DNA of 20,388 nucleotides from a virus, in the IMG/VR virus record IMGVR_UViG_3300035670_001470, positions 1 through 20,388 of that record. One strand, given 5' to 3'. Each line of letters starts with the position of its first letter. The first letter of the stretch is position 1. Both the position numbers and the translations under genes were made by a program. The notes beneath the pieces are model-generated. The model was not told where the DNA came from. It did no database searches and saw only the letters and a list, made by a program, of their open reading frames with translations. This document shows, one piece after another, positions 11,108 through 18,316 of this stretch.

Positions 11108-13986
11108 TGAGTCAGCTTAATATTCCTATTTTTTCTAGCTTTAACGCTGGTGGAGTTAATTCGGCTATTAAGCAGCTTAGTGTGCTTGGTGGTGCGGTTT
11201 CTAAGCTAAAAGCTACTTTCGGTGTTGCTGCTGGGTCGGTTGTTGCGTTTCAGGCTGCTACGGCAGGTTTGAATTTTGCTAAAGAGGCTGTTATTCAGGC
11301 TCGTGACCTTGAGCGTAACTATGCGGCTTTGGATGTTGTTTTTGGTGACTTGTCTACGAAGATGCGTCAGTTCACGGTTGATGCACAGAATATTGGTTTG
11401 TCTCAAAGTGATGCCGCTCGTGCTTCTACCTTCTTGGGTTCGGTCCTTAAGCAGGCCGGGTTTGAGATGGGCGATGTTGCTGACCAAACCCAGAACCTTG
11501 TTGGCTTGGCTTCGGACTTGGCTATTACTTATGGTTATGATGTTTCTGAAGCTCTGACTGGTATGACGGCTTTGTTCCGTGGCGAGTATGACCCGATTGA
11601 AAAATTCGGTGTCGCTATGAAGCAGTCTGAAGTTAACGCGGTTTTGGCTGCTAATGGTCAGTCTAAGTTGCAGGGTGCTGCTCGCCGTAATGCGGAGCAG
11701 TTGGCTCGTTTGGCTTTGCTCCTTGACCGTACTCGTGACGCTCAGGGTCAGTTCACTGAGCAGGGTAATAGTTTGTTTGCAGCTCAGACTCGTTTGGCTG
11801 CTTCGTTTGAGAATTTGCAAGCCGCTGTTGGTCAGGCTTTGATTCCGGTTTTGTCTAAAGCTGTTATTGAACTTGAGCCAATGATTAAGTCTTTGTTGCC
11901 TCAGTTGGCGGCTATCTTTGCCCAAATCGGTGTTGGTATTGGAATTTTGGTTCCGTATTTGCCTGCTGTTTTTGAGGGCTTTAAGACCCTTGCTGAGATT
12001 GCGGTTAATCTGCTGAAGGCCTTTAATTTCTTGTTGCCGATTATTGCGGAGAATATTGCTGCTGCTGCGGTAATGATTGCAACTTATAAAGGTTTGAAGT
12101 TTGTTATTCCGCTGATTCAGGGTATGCGTGTTCAGTTGGCTTTGGCAGCTTTGGATTGGAAAGCTGGCGCGACTGCTGCTACTTTGTTTGGTACAGCGTC
12201 TAAAGCTGCTCTTGGTCCTGCCGGGTTGCTGTTTATGGCTGCTGGTGCGGTTGCTTTTGCTTTAACTAAGGTCGCTACTGAGGACCGCACTACTGAGACT
12301 TCTACTTTAAAGTTAAATAAGGCTTTGGCTGATACTGGGGGTTGGCAGGCTTACACTACCGCTGCGGGTCAGGCTGCTGCAGCTACGGCTGCGGCTGCTA
12401 GTGCTCAGAAGGCTTTTGGTACTAGCAATACTTTGACTGAGTTTGCGTATCAGAAGGGCTTGCCGAAGGCTGCTGAGAAGTCGGCGTTTGAGCTTGAGCT
12501 TGAGAAGTTGCTGGAGAACTTTAAGAACTTCACTGGTGCTGTTGGCGGCGAGAGCAAGAAGGCTGGTGCTGCGGCTAAGGACGCTATCAAGGAGTTTTAT
12601 ACTTCTGTAGCTGATGAGGCTTCTAAACAGCGTGCTCGCGGCATTTTGGGCCGCATGGGGCTATCTGAGGGCCTTGTTGAGTCTATTATTGGGTCTGGTG
12701 AGGGCTGGCGTAAGGTCTTTATTCAGGTTAAGAACTCTAGTGCCTCTGCGATTGCTCAGTTGCAGCGCGACTGGGCATATACTAAAGCCGGTATTGATGA
12801 GGCTGCTGCTGCTGCTAAAGCGTTTGAGGAAGAACAGCAGAAAATAGCTGATGCTATGAAGGAGATAGCTGACCGTGCTGATGATGCTCGGAAGTCTATC
12901 CTTGCTTCACTTGGTCCGGTGGGTGCTTTGGGCAAGGCTCGTCAAGAGATGGGCGAGTTTGAATCTGAAGCTGCCTCAGCTTTTAGTGGTGTCCGTGATG
13001 CTATCGCTGATGCGTTTGATACTGAAGCTATAACGGAATCTGCGTTTAATGACATTACAAAATTCATTAACGACAGTGAAAAACTACTACTTGACAACGC
13101 TCGTCAGCGTGACCTTTTGGCTGCTCGCCGTGGTGAAGTTGAAAGCCTTTACCGTAGCGTAGAAAATACTTTCTTGTCGTTTGCTCGTATCACTGACAAG
13201 ATTGATACGCAGACTGAAACTGTTACCGAATCGTCTATGCAAATTATTGATGGTTTGCAAGTCACTGTTTCTCGCACTTACGAGGTTACGAAACAGGCCA
13301 CTTCGGTTGCGGATAACTTTAAGACAATGGTTGATAAGGCTCGCAACTTTGTTTCTTTGTTGAAGCAGCTTAAATCACAGGGTTTGAACGCCGAGTTGTT
13401 TAACCAGATTGTTGAATCTGGTGTTGAGGCTGGTACTGCCACTGCTGAAGGCATTTTGGCTGGTGGCCCGGGCGCTATCACTGAAGTTAACTCTCTGTTT
13501 AACGAGCTACAGTCGATTAGTCGTGATGCTGCTGAGATGACTGCTGTTGTTATGTTTAACAATGGTCAGGATGTTGCTGGTGGGTTCTTGGCGGGGTTGA
13601 AGTCTCAAGAGCAAATGTTTGCGGATATGGCTACTACTTTGGCTACGGCTTTTGCGGATGCTTTGACTAATCAGGTTAATGCTGCTATCGCGGCTGCTAA
13701 ATCTGCTGCTGAGGCTGCTGTGTTGTCTGGTGGGCAAATTCCTAAAGTTCAAACCCCTGAAGTTGAAGGGTTTAAGTACTCTTATGGTGATTTGGCTACT
13801 ATGGTTCCAGATATTCCAACTTTTGATGCTGTGGTTGCAGCGTATGAGAGGGCTGGTGCTGCTGGCAATCAAGCTACCCTTCAAATTACGCCAACAACTG
13901 TTTATTTGCAGTTAGATGGTAAGACTATTGCTCAGTCGGTTATTAACTATGAACGCACTAACGGTGCAGTTTGGCAGCGTGCTTAA
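11107..13986 (+). CDS. Tape measure protein
   Basis: This is the longest gene of the window, 959 aa, starting at an ATG sharing a base with the previous stop (TAATG). The N-terminal third has the classic phage tape-measure pattern 'SVLGGAVSKLK...AAGSV', 'AVIQARDLERNYAALDVVFG' and 'ALTGMTALFRGEYDPIEKFG'. A hydrophobic stretch at about 265-395 ('GVGIGILVPYLPAVFEG', 'LLFMAAGAVAFAL') contains several potential membrane helices, common in these proteins and linked to DNA entry. Ala-rich coiled-coil segments follow to about residue 900. Using the usual scale of about 0.15 nm per residue, the tail would be near 140 nm. The protein sets tail length and is expelled on infection. Confidence 0.93.
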   Translation: MSQLNIPIFSSFNAGGVNSAIKQLSVLGGAVSKLKATFGVAAGSVVAFQAATAGLNFAKEAVIQARDLERNYAALDVVFGDLSTKMRQFTVDAQNIGLSQSDAARASTFLGSVLKQAGFEMGDVADQTQNLVGLASDLAITYGYDVSEALTGMTALFRGEYDPIEKFGVAMKQSEVNAVLAANGQSKLQGAARRNAEQLARLALLLDRTRDAQGQFTEQGNSLFAAQTRLAASFENLQAAVGQALIPVLSKAVIELEPMIKSLLPQLAAIFAQIGVGIGILVPYLPAVFEGFKTLAEIAVNLLKAFNFLLPIIAENIAAAAVMIATYKGLKFVIPLIQGMRVQLALAALDWKAGATAATLFGTASKAALGPAGLLFMAAGAVAFALTKVATEDRTTETSTLKLNKALADTGGWQAYTTAAGQAAAATAAAASAQKAFGTSNTLTEFAYQKGLPKAAEKSAFELELEKLLENFKNFTGAVGGESKKAGAAAKDAIKEFYTSVADEASKQRARGILGRMGLSEGLVESIIGSGEGWRKVFIQVKNSSASAIAQLQRDWAYTKAGIDEAAAAAKAFEEEQQKIADAMKEIADRADDARKSILASLGPVGALGKARQEMGEFESEAASAFSGVRDAIADAFDTEAITESAFNDITKFINDSEKLLLDNARQRDLLAARRGEVESLYRSVENTFLSFARITDKIDTQTETVTESSMQIIDGLQVTVSRTYEVTKQATSVADNFKTMVDKARNFVSLLKQLKSQGLNAELFNQIVESGVEAGTATAEGILAGGPGAITEVNSLFNELQSISRDAAEMTAVVMFNNGQDVAGGFLAGLKSQEQMFADMATTLATAFADALTNQVNAAIAAAKSAAEAAVLSGGQIPKVQTPEVEGFKYSYGDLATMVPDIPTFDAVVAAYERAGAAGNQATLQITPTTVYLQLDGKTIAQSVINYERTNGAVWQRA

Positions 13987-15212
13987 TGGTTACTAAAAAG
14001 GTTGAAGTTGGTTTTGACCTTACTTCTGCTGGTGGCCCGTTTCTTACTTTGGATGACCCTGTTTCCGGTCAGTTGGATAACACTGATTGGGTTTTGGGTG
14101 GTAGTTATCTTGTTGATGTGACCGACAGTGTTATGTCTTACAACATTAACAGGGGTAAAAGCCGTGAACTAGACAGATATCAGACTGGTACCGCATCTGT
14201 TGTATTTGATAACCGCAACCGTGATTTCGACCCTACATATGTTGATTCTCCTTATTACGGCAACATTATTCCGCGCCGAGATTTAAGAATTACCGTTGAT
14301 GATGTTGTTGTCTATCGCGGTGTTATTGATGACTGGAATTTGAACTATTCGGTATCAGGAGAGAGCACTACTCTAGGTGTTGCAACCGATGGTTTTTCTA
14401 TTTTGTCTAAACAGACTTTAACCGGGCATACTGCTACAGCACAAACTTCTGGTGCTCGTATTAACGCTATCTTGGATAGAGCCGAAGTTGCGTGGCCTTC
14501 ATCTGTAAGGAACATAGATACAGGTGATTCAACTATTGGGGCCGATGTCATTAGTGATGACGCTAATGTTTTGCAATATTTACAGTTGATTGAAACTTCT
14601 GAACAGGGCTTCTTGTTTATTGACCGTGAAGGTACCTTAACTTTTAAATCTCGTTCTTATTTACCTCCAACTTCTAGTGCAATTATTTTGGCCGATGACG
14701 GTTCAGGTATCCCATATCAGGGGATGAATGTTGTTTATGGTTCTGAGCTGCTTTATAACGAAGTTGTTATTTCTTCTTCTATCACAGGCGCTACGGCAGT
14801 TGCCGCAGATATTGATTCACAGAACGCTTACGGTATAGCGAACTATACTTTGACTGATTTGCCGTTGTCTACAACTGACCAAGTTATTGACATGGCTGTT
14901 TTCCTTGCTTCTAAATATTCGCAACCTGAGTACCGTTTTGAATCGGTAGAGATTCTTCTAGATGATTTAGACGCATTAGACAGGGCTGACATTCTATCTT
15001 TAGAGTTCGGTGATTTAGTCCGCATCCGCTTTACTCCCAATAACATTGGTGACCCTATTGATAAGATTGCTCAAGTTATTTCGGTTACACACAATGCCCG
15101 AATTGATAACTATTCGGTCAACCTTGGTTTCCAGACTATTGACTTTGCTCCGCTAGTATTAGATGACGGAGTGTTTGGTAAACTAGACGAGGGTAATGCC
15201 CTGAGTTTTTAA
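13986..15212 (+). CDS. Minor tail protein, probable baseplate hub / distal tail component
   Basis: This is a 408-aa protein with ATG overlapping the tape measure stop (TAATG); a reading from 13971 lies within that gene. 'SYNINRGKSRELDRYQTGTA' (about residues 53-72), then 'VVFDNRNRDFDP' and 'IIPRRDLRI' are typical of actinobacteriophage minor tail proteins downstream of the tape measure, whose fold resembles distal tail and hub proteins. 'ILDRAEVAWP', 'QLIETSEQGFLFIDREGTL' and 'FGDLVRIRF' continue the family pattern. The C-terminus 'LDDGVFGKLDEGNALSF' mirrors an N-terminal 'LDDPVSGQLDN', a self-similar motif in this family. It would form the tail tip to which the fibre proteins encoded next attach. 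Confidence 0.8.
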   Translation: MVTKKVEVGFDLTSAGGPFLTLDDPVSGQLDNTDWVLGGSYLVDVTDSVMSYNINRGKSRELDRYQTGTASVVFDNRNRDFDPTYVDSPYYGNIIPRRDLRITVDDVVVYRGVIDDWNLNYSVSGESTTLGVATDGFSILSKQTLTGHTATAQTSGARINAILDRAEVAWPSSVRNIDTGDSTIGADVISDDANVLQYLQLIETSEQGFLFIDREGTLTFKSRSYLPPTSSAIILADDGSGIPYQGMNVVYGSELLYNEVVISSSITGATAVAADIDSQNAYGIANYTLTDLPLSTTDQVIDMAVFLASKYSQPEYRFESVEILLDDLDALDRADILSLEFGDLVRIRFTPNNIGDPIDKIAQVISVTHNARIDNYSVNLGFQTIDFAPLVLDDGVFGKLDEGNALSF

Positions 15213-15221
15213 GGAGTAACG

Positions 15222-15752
15222 ATGGCCGGATTGGGTCGTAAAACATGGACTGCCGGTGAGGTTGTCACTGCTGCAAATGTTCAAAGCTATTTACAGGACC
15301 AAGTTGTTCAGGTTTATGCTGGTACGGCTGCCCGGTCATCGGCTTTAGGAACTGCTGTTTCTGAGGGTATGATTTCCTATCTTACTGACACTAATGCTTT
15401 AGAGTTTTACAACGGTAGCGCATGGGCGGGTGTTTCAACTACTTCATTAGCTTCAAGTGCGATTACTACTGCTTACACTGATAAATCATCAAGCTACACA
15501 TTAGTCGCTGGAGATAAAAACACTTATATTCGTTCTACTGGTAGCGCTATCACTATTACTGTGCCTGATGTTTTGGCTAACGGTGAATCGGTTAACTTTA
15601 TTCAGGCTGGTGCAGGTCAAATTACTTTTGCTGGTTCTGGTGTCACTATTTACTCTGTCGAATCCAAATTAAAAACCAATAAACAATACTCTGGCGCTAC
15701 AATTACCAAAATTGGTGGAGCGTATTACCTTGTTGGAGATTTGGCGGCTTAA
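15222..15752 (+). CDS. Minor tail / fibre protein
   Basis: This 176-aa protein is read from an ATG five bases after AAGGAG (15211-15216), one of the best ribosome sites in the window. The N-terminus 'GLGRKTWTAGEVVTAANVQS' and 'YLQDQVVQVYAGTAARSSAL' followed by 'EGMISYLTDTNALEFYNGSA' is a recurrent attachment domain of actinobacteriophage tail fibres. The C-terminal part ('KNTYIRSTGSAITITVPDV', 'GESVNFIQAGAGQITFAGSG') is beta-rich and resembles receptor-binding or trimerisation domains of fibres. It sits between the baseplate hub and the glycine-rich adhesin, so tail-tip location is likely. Confidence 0.75.
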   Translation: MAGLGRKTWTAGEVVTAANVQSYLQDQVVQVYAGTAARSSALGTAVSEGMISYLTDTNALEFYNGSAWAGVSTTSLASSAITTAYTDKSSSYTLVAGDKNTYIRSTGSAITITVPDVLANGESVNFIQAGAGQITFAGSGVTIYSVESKLKTNKQYSGATITKIGGAYYLVGDLAA

Positions 15753-15754
15753 TA

Positions 15755-16588
15755 ATGCTTATTCCTCTGGGTATTCTTGCCAGTTCTGGAGCAGCTTTAC
15801 CTATTGTTACAGGTGGCACTCTTTATTCTGATGCAACCTATTACTACCGCAAATTTACATCTAGCAGCACTCTATCTGTTTCTGGCGCTCCACTAACTGC
15901 TGACTTTTTGATTATTGCTGGTGGTGCCGCTGGTGGCGGCTGGAACGGTGGTGGTGGTGGTGCCGGTGGTGTTGTAGGCGCTTCAAACCAAACACTATCT
16001 GGAAACTATACCGTAACTGTTGGTGGTGGTGGTGCAGCCGCATCTAACGCTAATGGTGGTAATGGTAGCAACAGTTCTGTAACTGGTCAAACTACTGCTG
16101 TTGGTGGTGGTGGCGGTAGAGGTGCTTCTGATGGAGTCGGCCTAAACGGTGGTTCTGGTGGTGGTGGCCTAGGTTCTGGATTCGGTGGTGGAACTGGTAC
16201 TGCTGGGCAAGGTAACGCCGGTGGTGGCGGTGCTGGTAACAACGCTGGTGGTGGTGGTGGTGCCGGAGCTGCTGGTCAAACCGCCTTTGGCTTCAGCACA
16301 GACCAAGGTGGTGTTGGTGGAGCCGGAACTAACTCTTATTCTTCTTGGGCAACTGCAACCTCATCTGGAGTAAGTGGATACTTTGCTGGCGGTGGTTCAG
16401 GTAGTTCTCAAAACGATACGGCTAGTGGCGGTGCTGGTGCAACTCCTTTAAGTACAGGAAATGGTATTTCTGCGACTGCTAATACGGGTTCCGGTGGTGG
16501 TGGTGGTGTTGGTCAGCCAACTTCTGGTGGTGCTGGTGGTTCCGGTATTGTCATCGTTCGTTACACTAGAGCACAGGTTGGTGGATAA
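15755..16588 (+). CDS. Glycine-rich tail adhesin-like protein
   Basis: This is a 277-aa protein starting two bases after the previous stop. Residues 1-50 are beta-rich ('YYYRKFTSSSTLSVSGAP'), 'LTADFLIIAGGAAGGG' begins the repeat region, and runs of three to six Gly alternate with Ala, Asn and Ser up to 'GGSGIVIVRYTRAQ' at the end. This overall design is common in phage adhesins; known structures of such proteins (for example the gp38 adhesin of T-even-like phage S16) form bundles of polyglycine-II helices with variable loops that contact receptors. It is probably a host-recognition component of the tail tip. Receptor is unknown. The repeat DNA makes it a likely site of rapid variation. Confidence 0.75.
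   Translation: MLIPLGILASSGAALPIVTGGTLYSDATYYYRKFTSSSTLSVSGAPLTADFLIIAGGAAGGGWNGGGGGAGGVVGASNQTLSGNYTVTVGGGGAAASNANGGNGSNSSVTGQTTAVGGGGGRGASDGVGLNGGSGGGGLGSGFGGGTGTAGQGNAGGGGAGNNAGGGGGAGAAGQTAFGFSTDQGGVGGAGTNSYSSWATATSSGVSGYFAGGGSGSSQNDTASGGAGATPLSTGNGISATANTGSGGGGGVGQPTSGGAGGSGIVIVRYTRAQVGG
15928..16558 (+). repeat. GGT-rich low-complexity DNA encoding polyglycine runs
   Basis: GGTGGTGGT-type triplet runs recur about a dozen times (for example 15949-15963, 16021-16034, 16105-16118, 16249-16263, 16493-16507), in frame and separated by unique segments. The runs are unstable-looking triplet tracts within the adhesin gene. Confidence 0.75.
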
Positions 16589-16926
16589 TGGCTCACTTTG
16601 CTGAAATTGACGAAAATAATGTTGTCCTAAGAGTTTTGGTTACTGACAATGATGACCCTAATGGTGACGAAGGTTACCAATGGCTTGTAGACAATCTTGG
16701 TGGCCGTTGGATTAAAACTTCGTACAATGGCAATATTCGTGCTCGTTTTGCCGGTATTGGGTTTACTTATGATGAAGCTAAAGATGCCTTTATCGCACCT
16801 CAGCCTTTTGCTTCTTGGATTTTAAATCCTGACACTACTGAGTGGGAAGCTCCGGTTGCAAAACCTGAAGATGGCAAATTTTATCGCTGGGATGAAGATG
16901 CTCTTGCTTGGGTTGAAGTTGAGTGA
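16588..16926 (+). CDS. Small tail-associated protein, 112 aa
   Basis: The ATG overlaps the adhesin stop (TAATG). The acidic, aromatic protein opens 'MAHFAEIDENNVVLRVLV' and continues 'GGRWIKTSYNGN', 'RFAGIGFTYDEAKDAFI', 'PQPFASWILN' and 'FYRWDEDALAWVEVE'. This family is very widespread in tailed phages, including cyanophages and actinobacteriophages, next to fibre genes. I know it only as an unnamed tail or fibre-associated protein. The many Trp and Tyr residues would suit sugar contacts or packing on a fibre. Position after the adhesin suggests an accessory at the tail tip or an assembly helper. Confidence 0.65.
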   Translation: MAHFAEIDENNVVLRVLVTDNDDPNGDEGYQWLVDNLGGRWIKTSYNGNIRARFAGIGFTYDEAKDAFIAPQPFASWILNPDTTEWEAPVAKPEDGKFYRWDEDALAWVEVE

Positions 16927-16928
16927 GA

Positions 16929-17147
16929 ATGTCTGACGAACAAGTACCCGTATGGGCGCAAGAATTAATCCGTGAAGTAACCATCCTTAACGAGCGGCTA
17001 CCTAACCACATCACTTGGACTGAGCGTAATGTTCTTGACCATGAGAAGCGCATCAGAACTTTGGAGCAGTTTCGCTGGATGATGGTGGGTATTGCTTCGG
17101 TTTCGGGCCTTGTTGGTGCTTTGTTGTCGAAAGTGTTTGGTGTGTAA
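16929..17147 (+). CDS. Small coiled-coil plus C-terminal membrane helix protein (holin-like / XhlA-like)
   Basis: This 72-aa protein is read here from ATG 16929; a GTG at 16923, overlapping the previous stop, is an alternative start. The N-terminal part is a charged amphipathic helix ('AQELIREVTILNERLP', 'VLDHEKRIRTLEQF') followed by one hydrophobic helix ('WMMVGIASVSGLVGALLS') and a short end. This arrangement matches the XhlA-type small lysis proteins encoded beside endolysins. It stands directly before the M23 peptidase, supporting a lysis role, but a tail-membrane role cannot be excluded. Confidence 0.55.
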   Translation: MSDEQVPVWAQELIREVTILNERLPNHITWTERNVLDHEKRIRTLEQFRWMMVGIASVSGLVGALLSKVFGV

Positions 17148-17606
17148 ATGGCTAATTGGGTGCTTCCTTTTCCTGACAAATGTTTGACTGATAAGTTCGG
17201 TGTTTGGACTGAGCAGCGTAAAGCTATGGGTCTTGGGCCGCACCGTGGCACTGACTGGGGCAAGGGTGTTAAGGGTAAGTCAATTCCTGCTGTGACTTCT
17301 GGCAAGATTGAGAAGATTATTGAGGAAAAGGGTTTGGGTTGGGTGTTGGTGCAATCTAACGCTAACCGCACCCTGTTCATCGGTTACTGTCACCTGCGTG
17401 AAAAGCCTGCTGTCAAAGTTGGCCAGACTATTAAAATGGGTCAGCGTATCGGCTTTGTAGGCAATACTGGCACTTATTCTTCTGGTGACCATTTGCACGC
17501 TACTCTTGGCCCTACTGTGGACTCCTATAAGGCTGGGACTGTGTATGACCTACACGGTTATATTGTGAAAGTTATTAAAAGATTTGAGGCTAAAAAGAAT
17601 GGATAA
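17148..17606 (+). CDS. M23-family metallopeptidase, probable endolysin
   Basis: This 152-aa protein is essentially a single LytM/M23 domain. Zinc ligands and catalytic residues are visible: His32 and Asp36 in 'PHRGTDWG', His82 in 'YCHL', and the H-x-H pair His115/His117 in 'SSGDHLHATLG'. The beta core 'GKIEKIIEEKGLGWVLVQS' and 'VGQTIKMGQRIGFVGNTG' matches the family. M23 enzymes cut peptide cross-links in peptidoglycan. There is no signal peptide and no separate cell-wall binding domain, so export should depend on the neighbouring holin. Location after tail genes and between two small membrane proteins suggests the lysis enzyme, though a tail-borne lysin is possible. Confidence 0.87.
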   Translation: MANWVLPFPDKCLTDKFGVWTEQRKAMGLGPHRGTDWGKGVKGKSIPAVTSGKIEKIIEEKGLGWVLVQSNANRTLFIGYCHLREKPAVKVGQTIKMGQRIGFVGNTGTYSSGDHLHATLGPTVDSYKAGTVYDLHGYIVKVIKRFEAKKNG

Positions 17607-17946
17607 AGTCAAACAAATTCTCATCCGTTCAGTCGGGCTTTTGCTTGCAACCTTTTTCGGTGGTACAGCTATCGGTGCTGTTGCTGGTGACTGGGTTATG
17701 GGTTCGCTTATTGGTGTCGGTTCAGCTTTCGCAGTTGTTTTGACAATGATTGGTGTGAGCTTGGCTTGGTCTGGTGAGCTAACTATTGAGGCTATCACTA
17801 ACAGTTTCCGTGCTGCTGTTTCTAAAGCTGCGGAAGATAATGAGAACATTCAGGATGCTATCAAGGTTGAGCAAGATGATGTTTTCGACTTTGATGATTT
17901 AGAGTTCTTGGATGAGATTGATTCTCTTGACACGGATGAGGATTAG
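17599..17946 (+). CDS. Holin-like two-TM membrane protein
   Basis: This 115-aa protein starts at ATG 17599, overlapping the M23 gene by eight bases; a longer reading from 17584 lies deeper in that gene. Two hydrophobic helices are visible at about 9-30 ('IRSVGLLLATFFGGTAIGAV') and 34-56 ('MGSLIGVGSAFAVVLTMIG'), with basic residues before the first. The C-terminal 45 residues are very acidic ('DDVFDFDDLEFLDEIDSLD'). Class II holins have two helices and a charged tail, although the usual tail is basic, so the strongly acidic end is unusual. It converges with whiB and overlaps its 3' end by four bases. Confidence 0.72.
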   Translation: MDKVKQILIRSVGLLLATFFGGTAIGAVAGDWVMGSLIGVGSAFAVVLTMIGVSLAWSGELTIEAITNSFRAAVSKAAEDNENIQDAIKVEQDDVFDFDDLEFLDEIDSLDTDED

Positions 17947-18215
17947 AAGCGGCCTTTAATTCTGGCTCGTTCTACCGGGGTTAACCCGCCCCAAATACCG
18001 TACCGTTCATCGTCTGTGATTGCGGCTAGGGCACATTCGTATTTGACTGGGCATGGTGCACATAGTTCTTTAGCTGCTGCTTCGTCATAGCGTTGCACAT
18101 GGTCTGGGCCTGACGGATAGAACAGGTCTCGCACATTTTCATCTTCACAAGCTACAGGCCCGTGTTCAATGATTTTGTATTGCAAGTTCAAATAGGCTTT
18201 GCTTGGTTTTTTCAT
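17943..18215 (-). CDS. WhiB-family iron-sulfur transcription factor
   Basis: This 90-aa protein on the reverse strand has the four cluster-binding cysteines Cys23, Cys52, Cys55 and Cys61 (C..28..C-x2-C-x5-C) in 'HGPVACEDENVRD' and 'AKELCAPCPVKYECALAA'. The turn 'YGIWGGLTPVERARI' (residues 72-86) is the family's conserved G-(V/I)-W-G-G loop followed by the basic DNA-contacting end. WhiB proteins hold a 4Fe-4S cluster and act with the host sigma factor region 4. Phage copies (for example WhiBTM4 of mycobacteriophage TM4) can block host WhiB function. AAAGGG about ten bases before the ATG serves as ribosome site. It is the only - strand gene and diverges from the exonuclease gene across a palindromic control region. 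Confidence 0.93.
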   Translation of the reverse strand: MKKPSKAYLNLQYKIIEHGPVACEDENVRDLFYPSGPDHVQRYDEAAAKELCAPCPVKYECALAAITDDERYGIWGGLTPVERARIKGRF

Positions 18216-18228
18216 CGTGTCATTTCCC

Positions 18229-18262
18229 TTTTGTCAGTGGTATCTGTCATACTATGACAAAA
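18229..18262. promoter_or_regulatory. Palindromic operator between whiB and the exonuclease gene
   Basis: TGTCATA-C-TATGACA (18245-18259) is a perfect inverted repeat of seven bases around one central base. An outer pair, TTTTGTCA (18229-18236) and TGACAAAA (18255-18262), shares its right half, giving three TGTCA/TGACA half-sites in 34 bases. TTGTCA (18231-18236) and TATGAC (18253-18258) could be a rightward promoter with 16-base spacing, overlapping the palindrome. A dimeric repressor here could control both divergent genes. Confidence 0.6.
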
Positions 18263-18291
18263 CCCTCCGGATAAACAAATCAACGGAGGGT
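18262..18291 (+). other. Stem-loop in the exonuclease leader
   Basis: ACCCTCCG (18262-18269) pairs perfectly with CGGAGGGT (18284-18291) around a 14-base A-rich loop. There is no T-tract, so it is probably a leader structure or protein-binding site rather than a terminator. It ends 25 bases before the ATG and ten before the ribosome site. Confidence 0.6.
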
Positions 18292-18316
18292 GTGTCAACC
18301 AAAGGAAAGGGAAACA

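Noticed and set aside
11206-11925. - strand open frame (239 codons) opposite the tape measure
   Set aside because: Ser/Arg/Gln/Thr-rich shadow of the codon pattern of the real gene, with no start signal.
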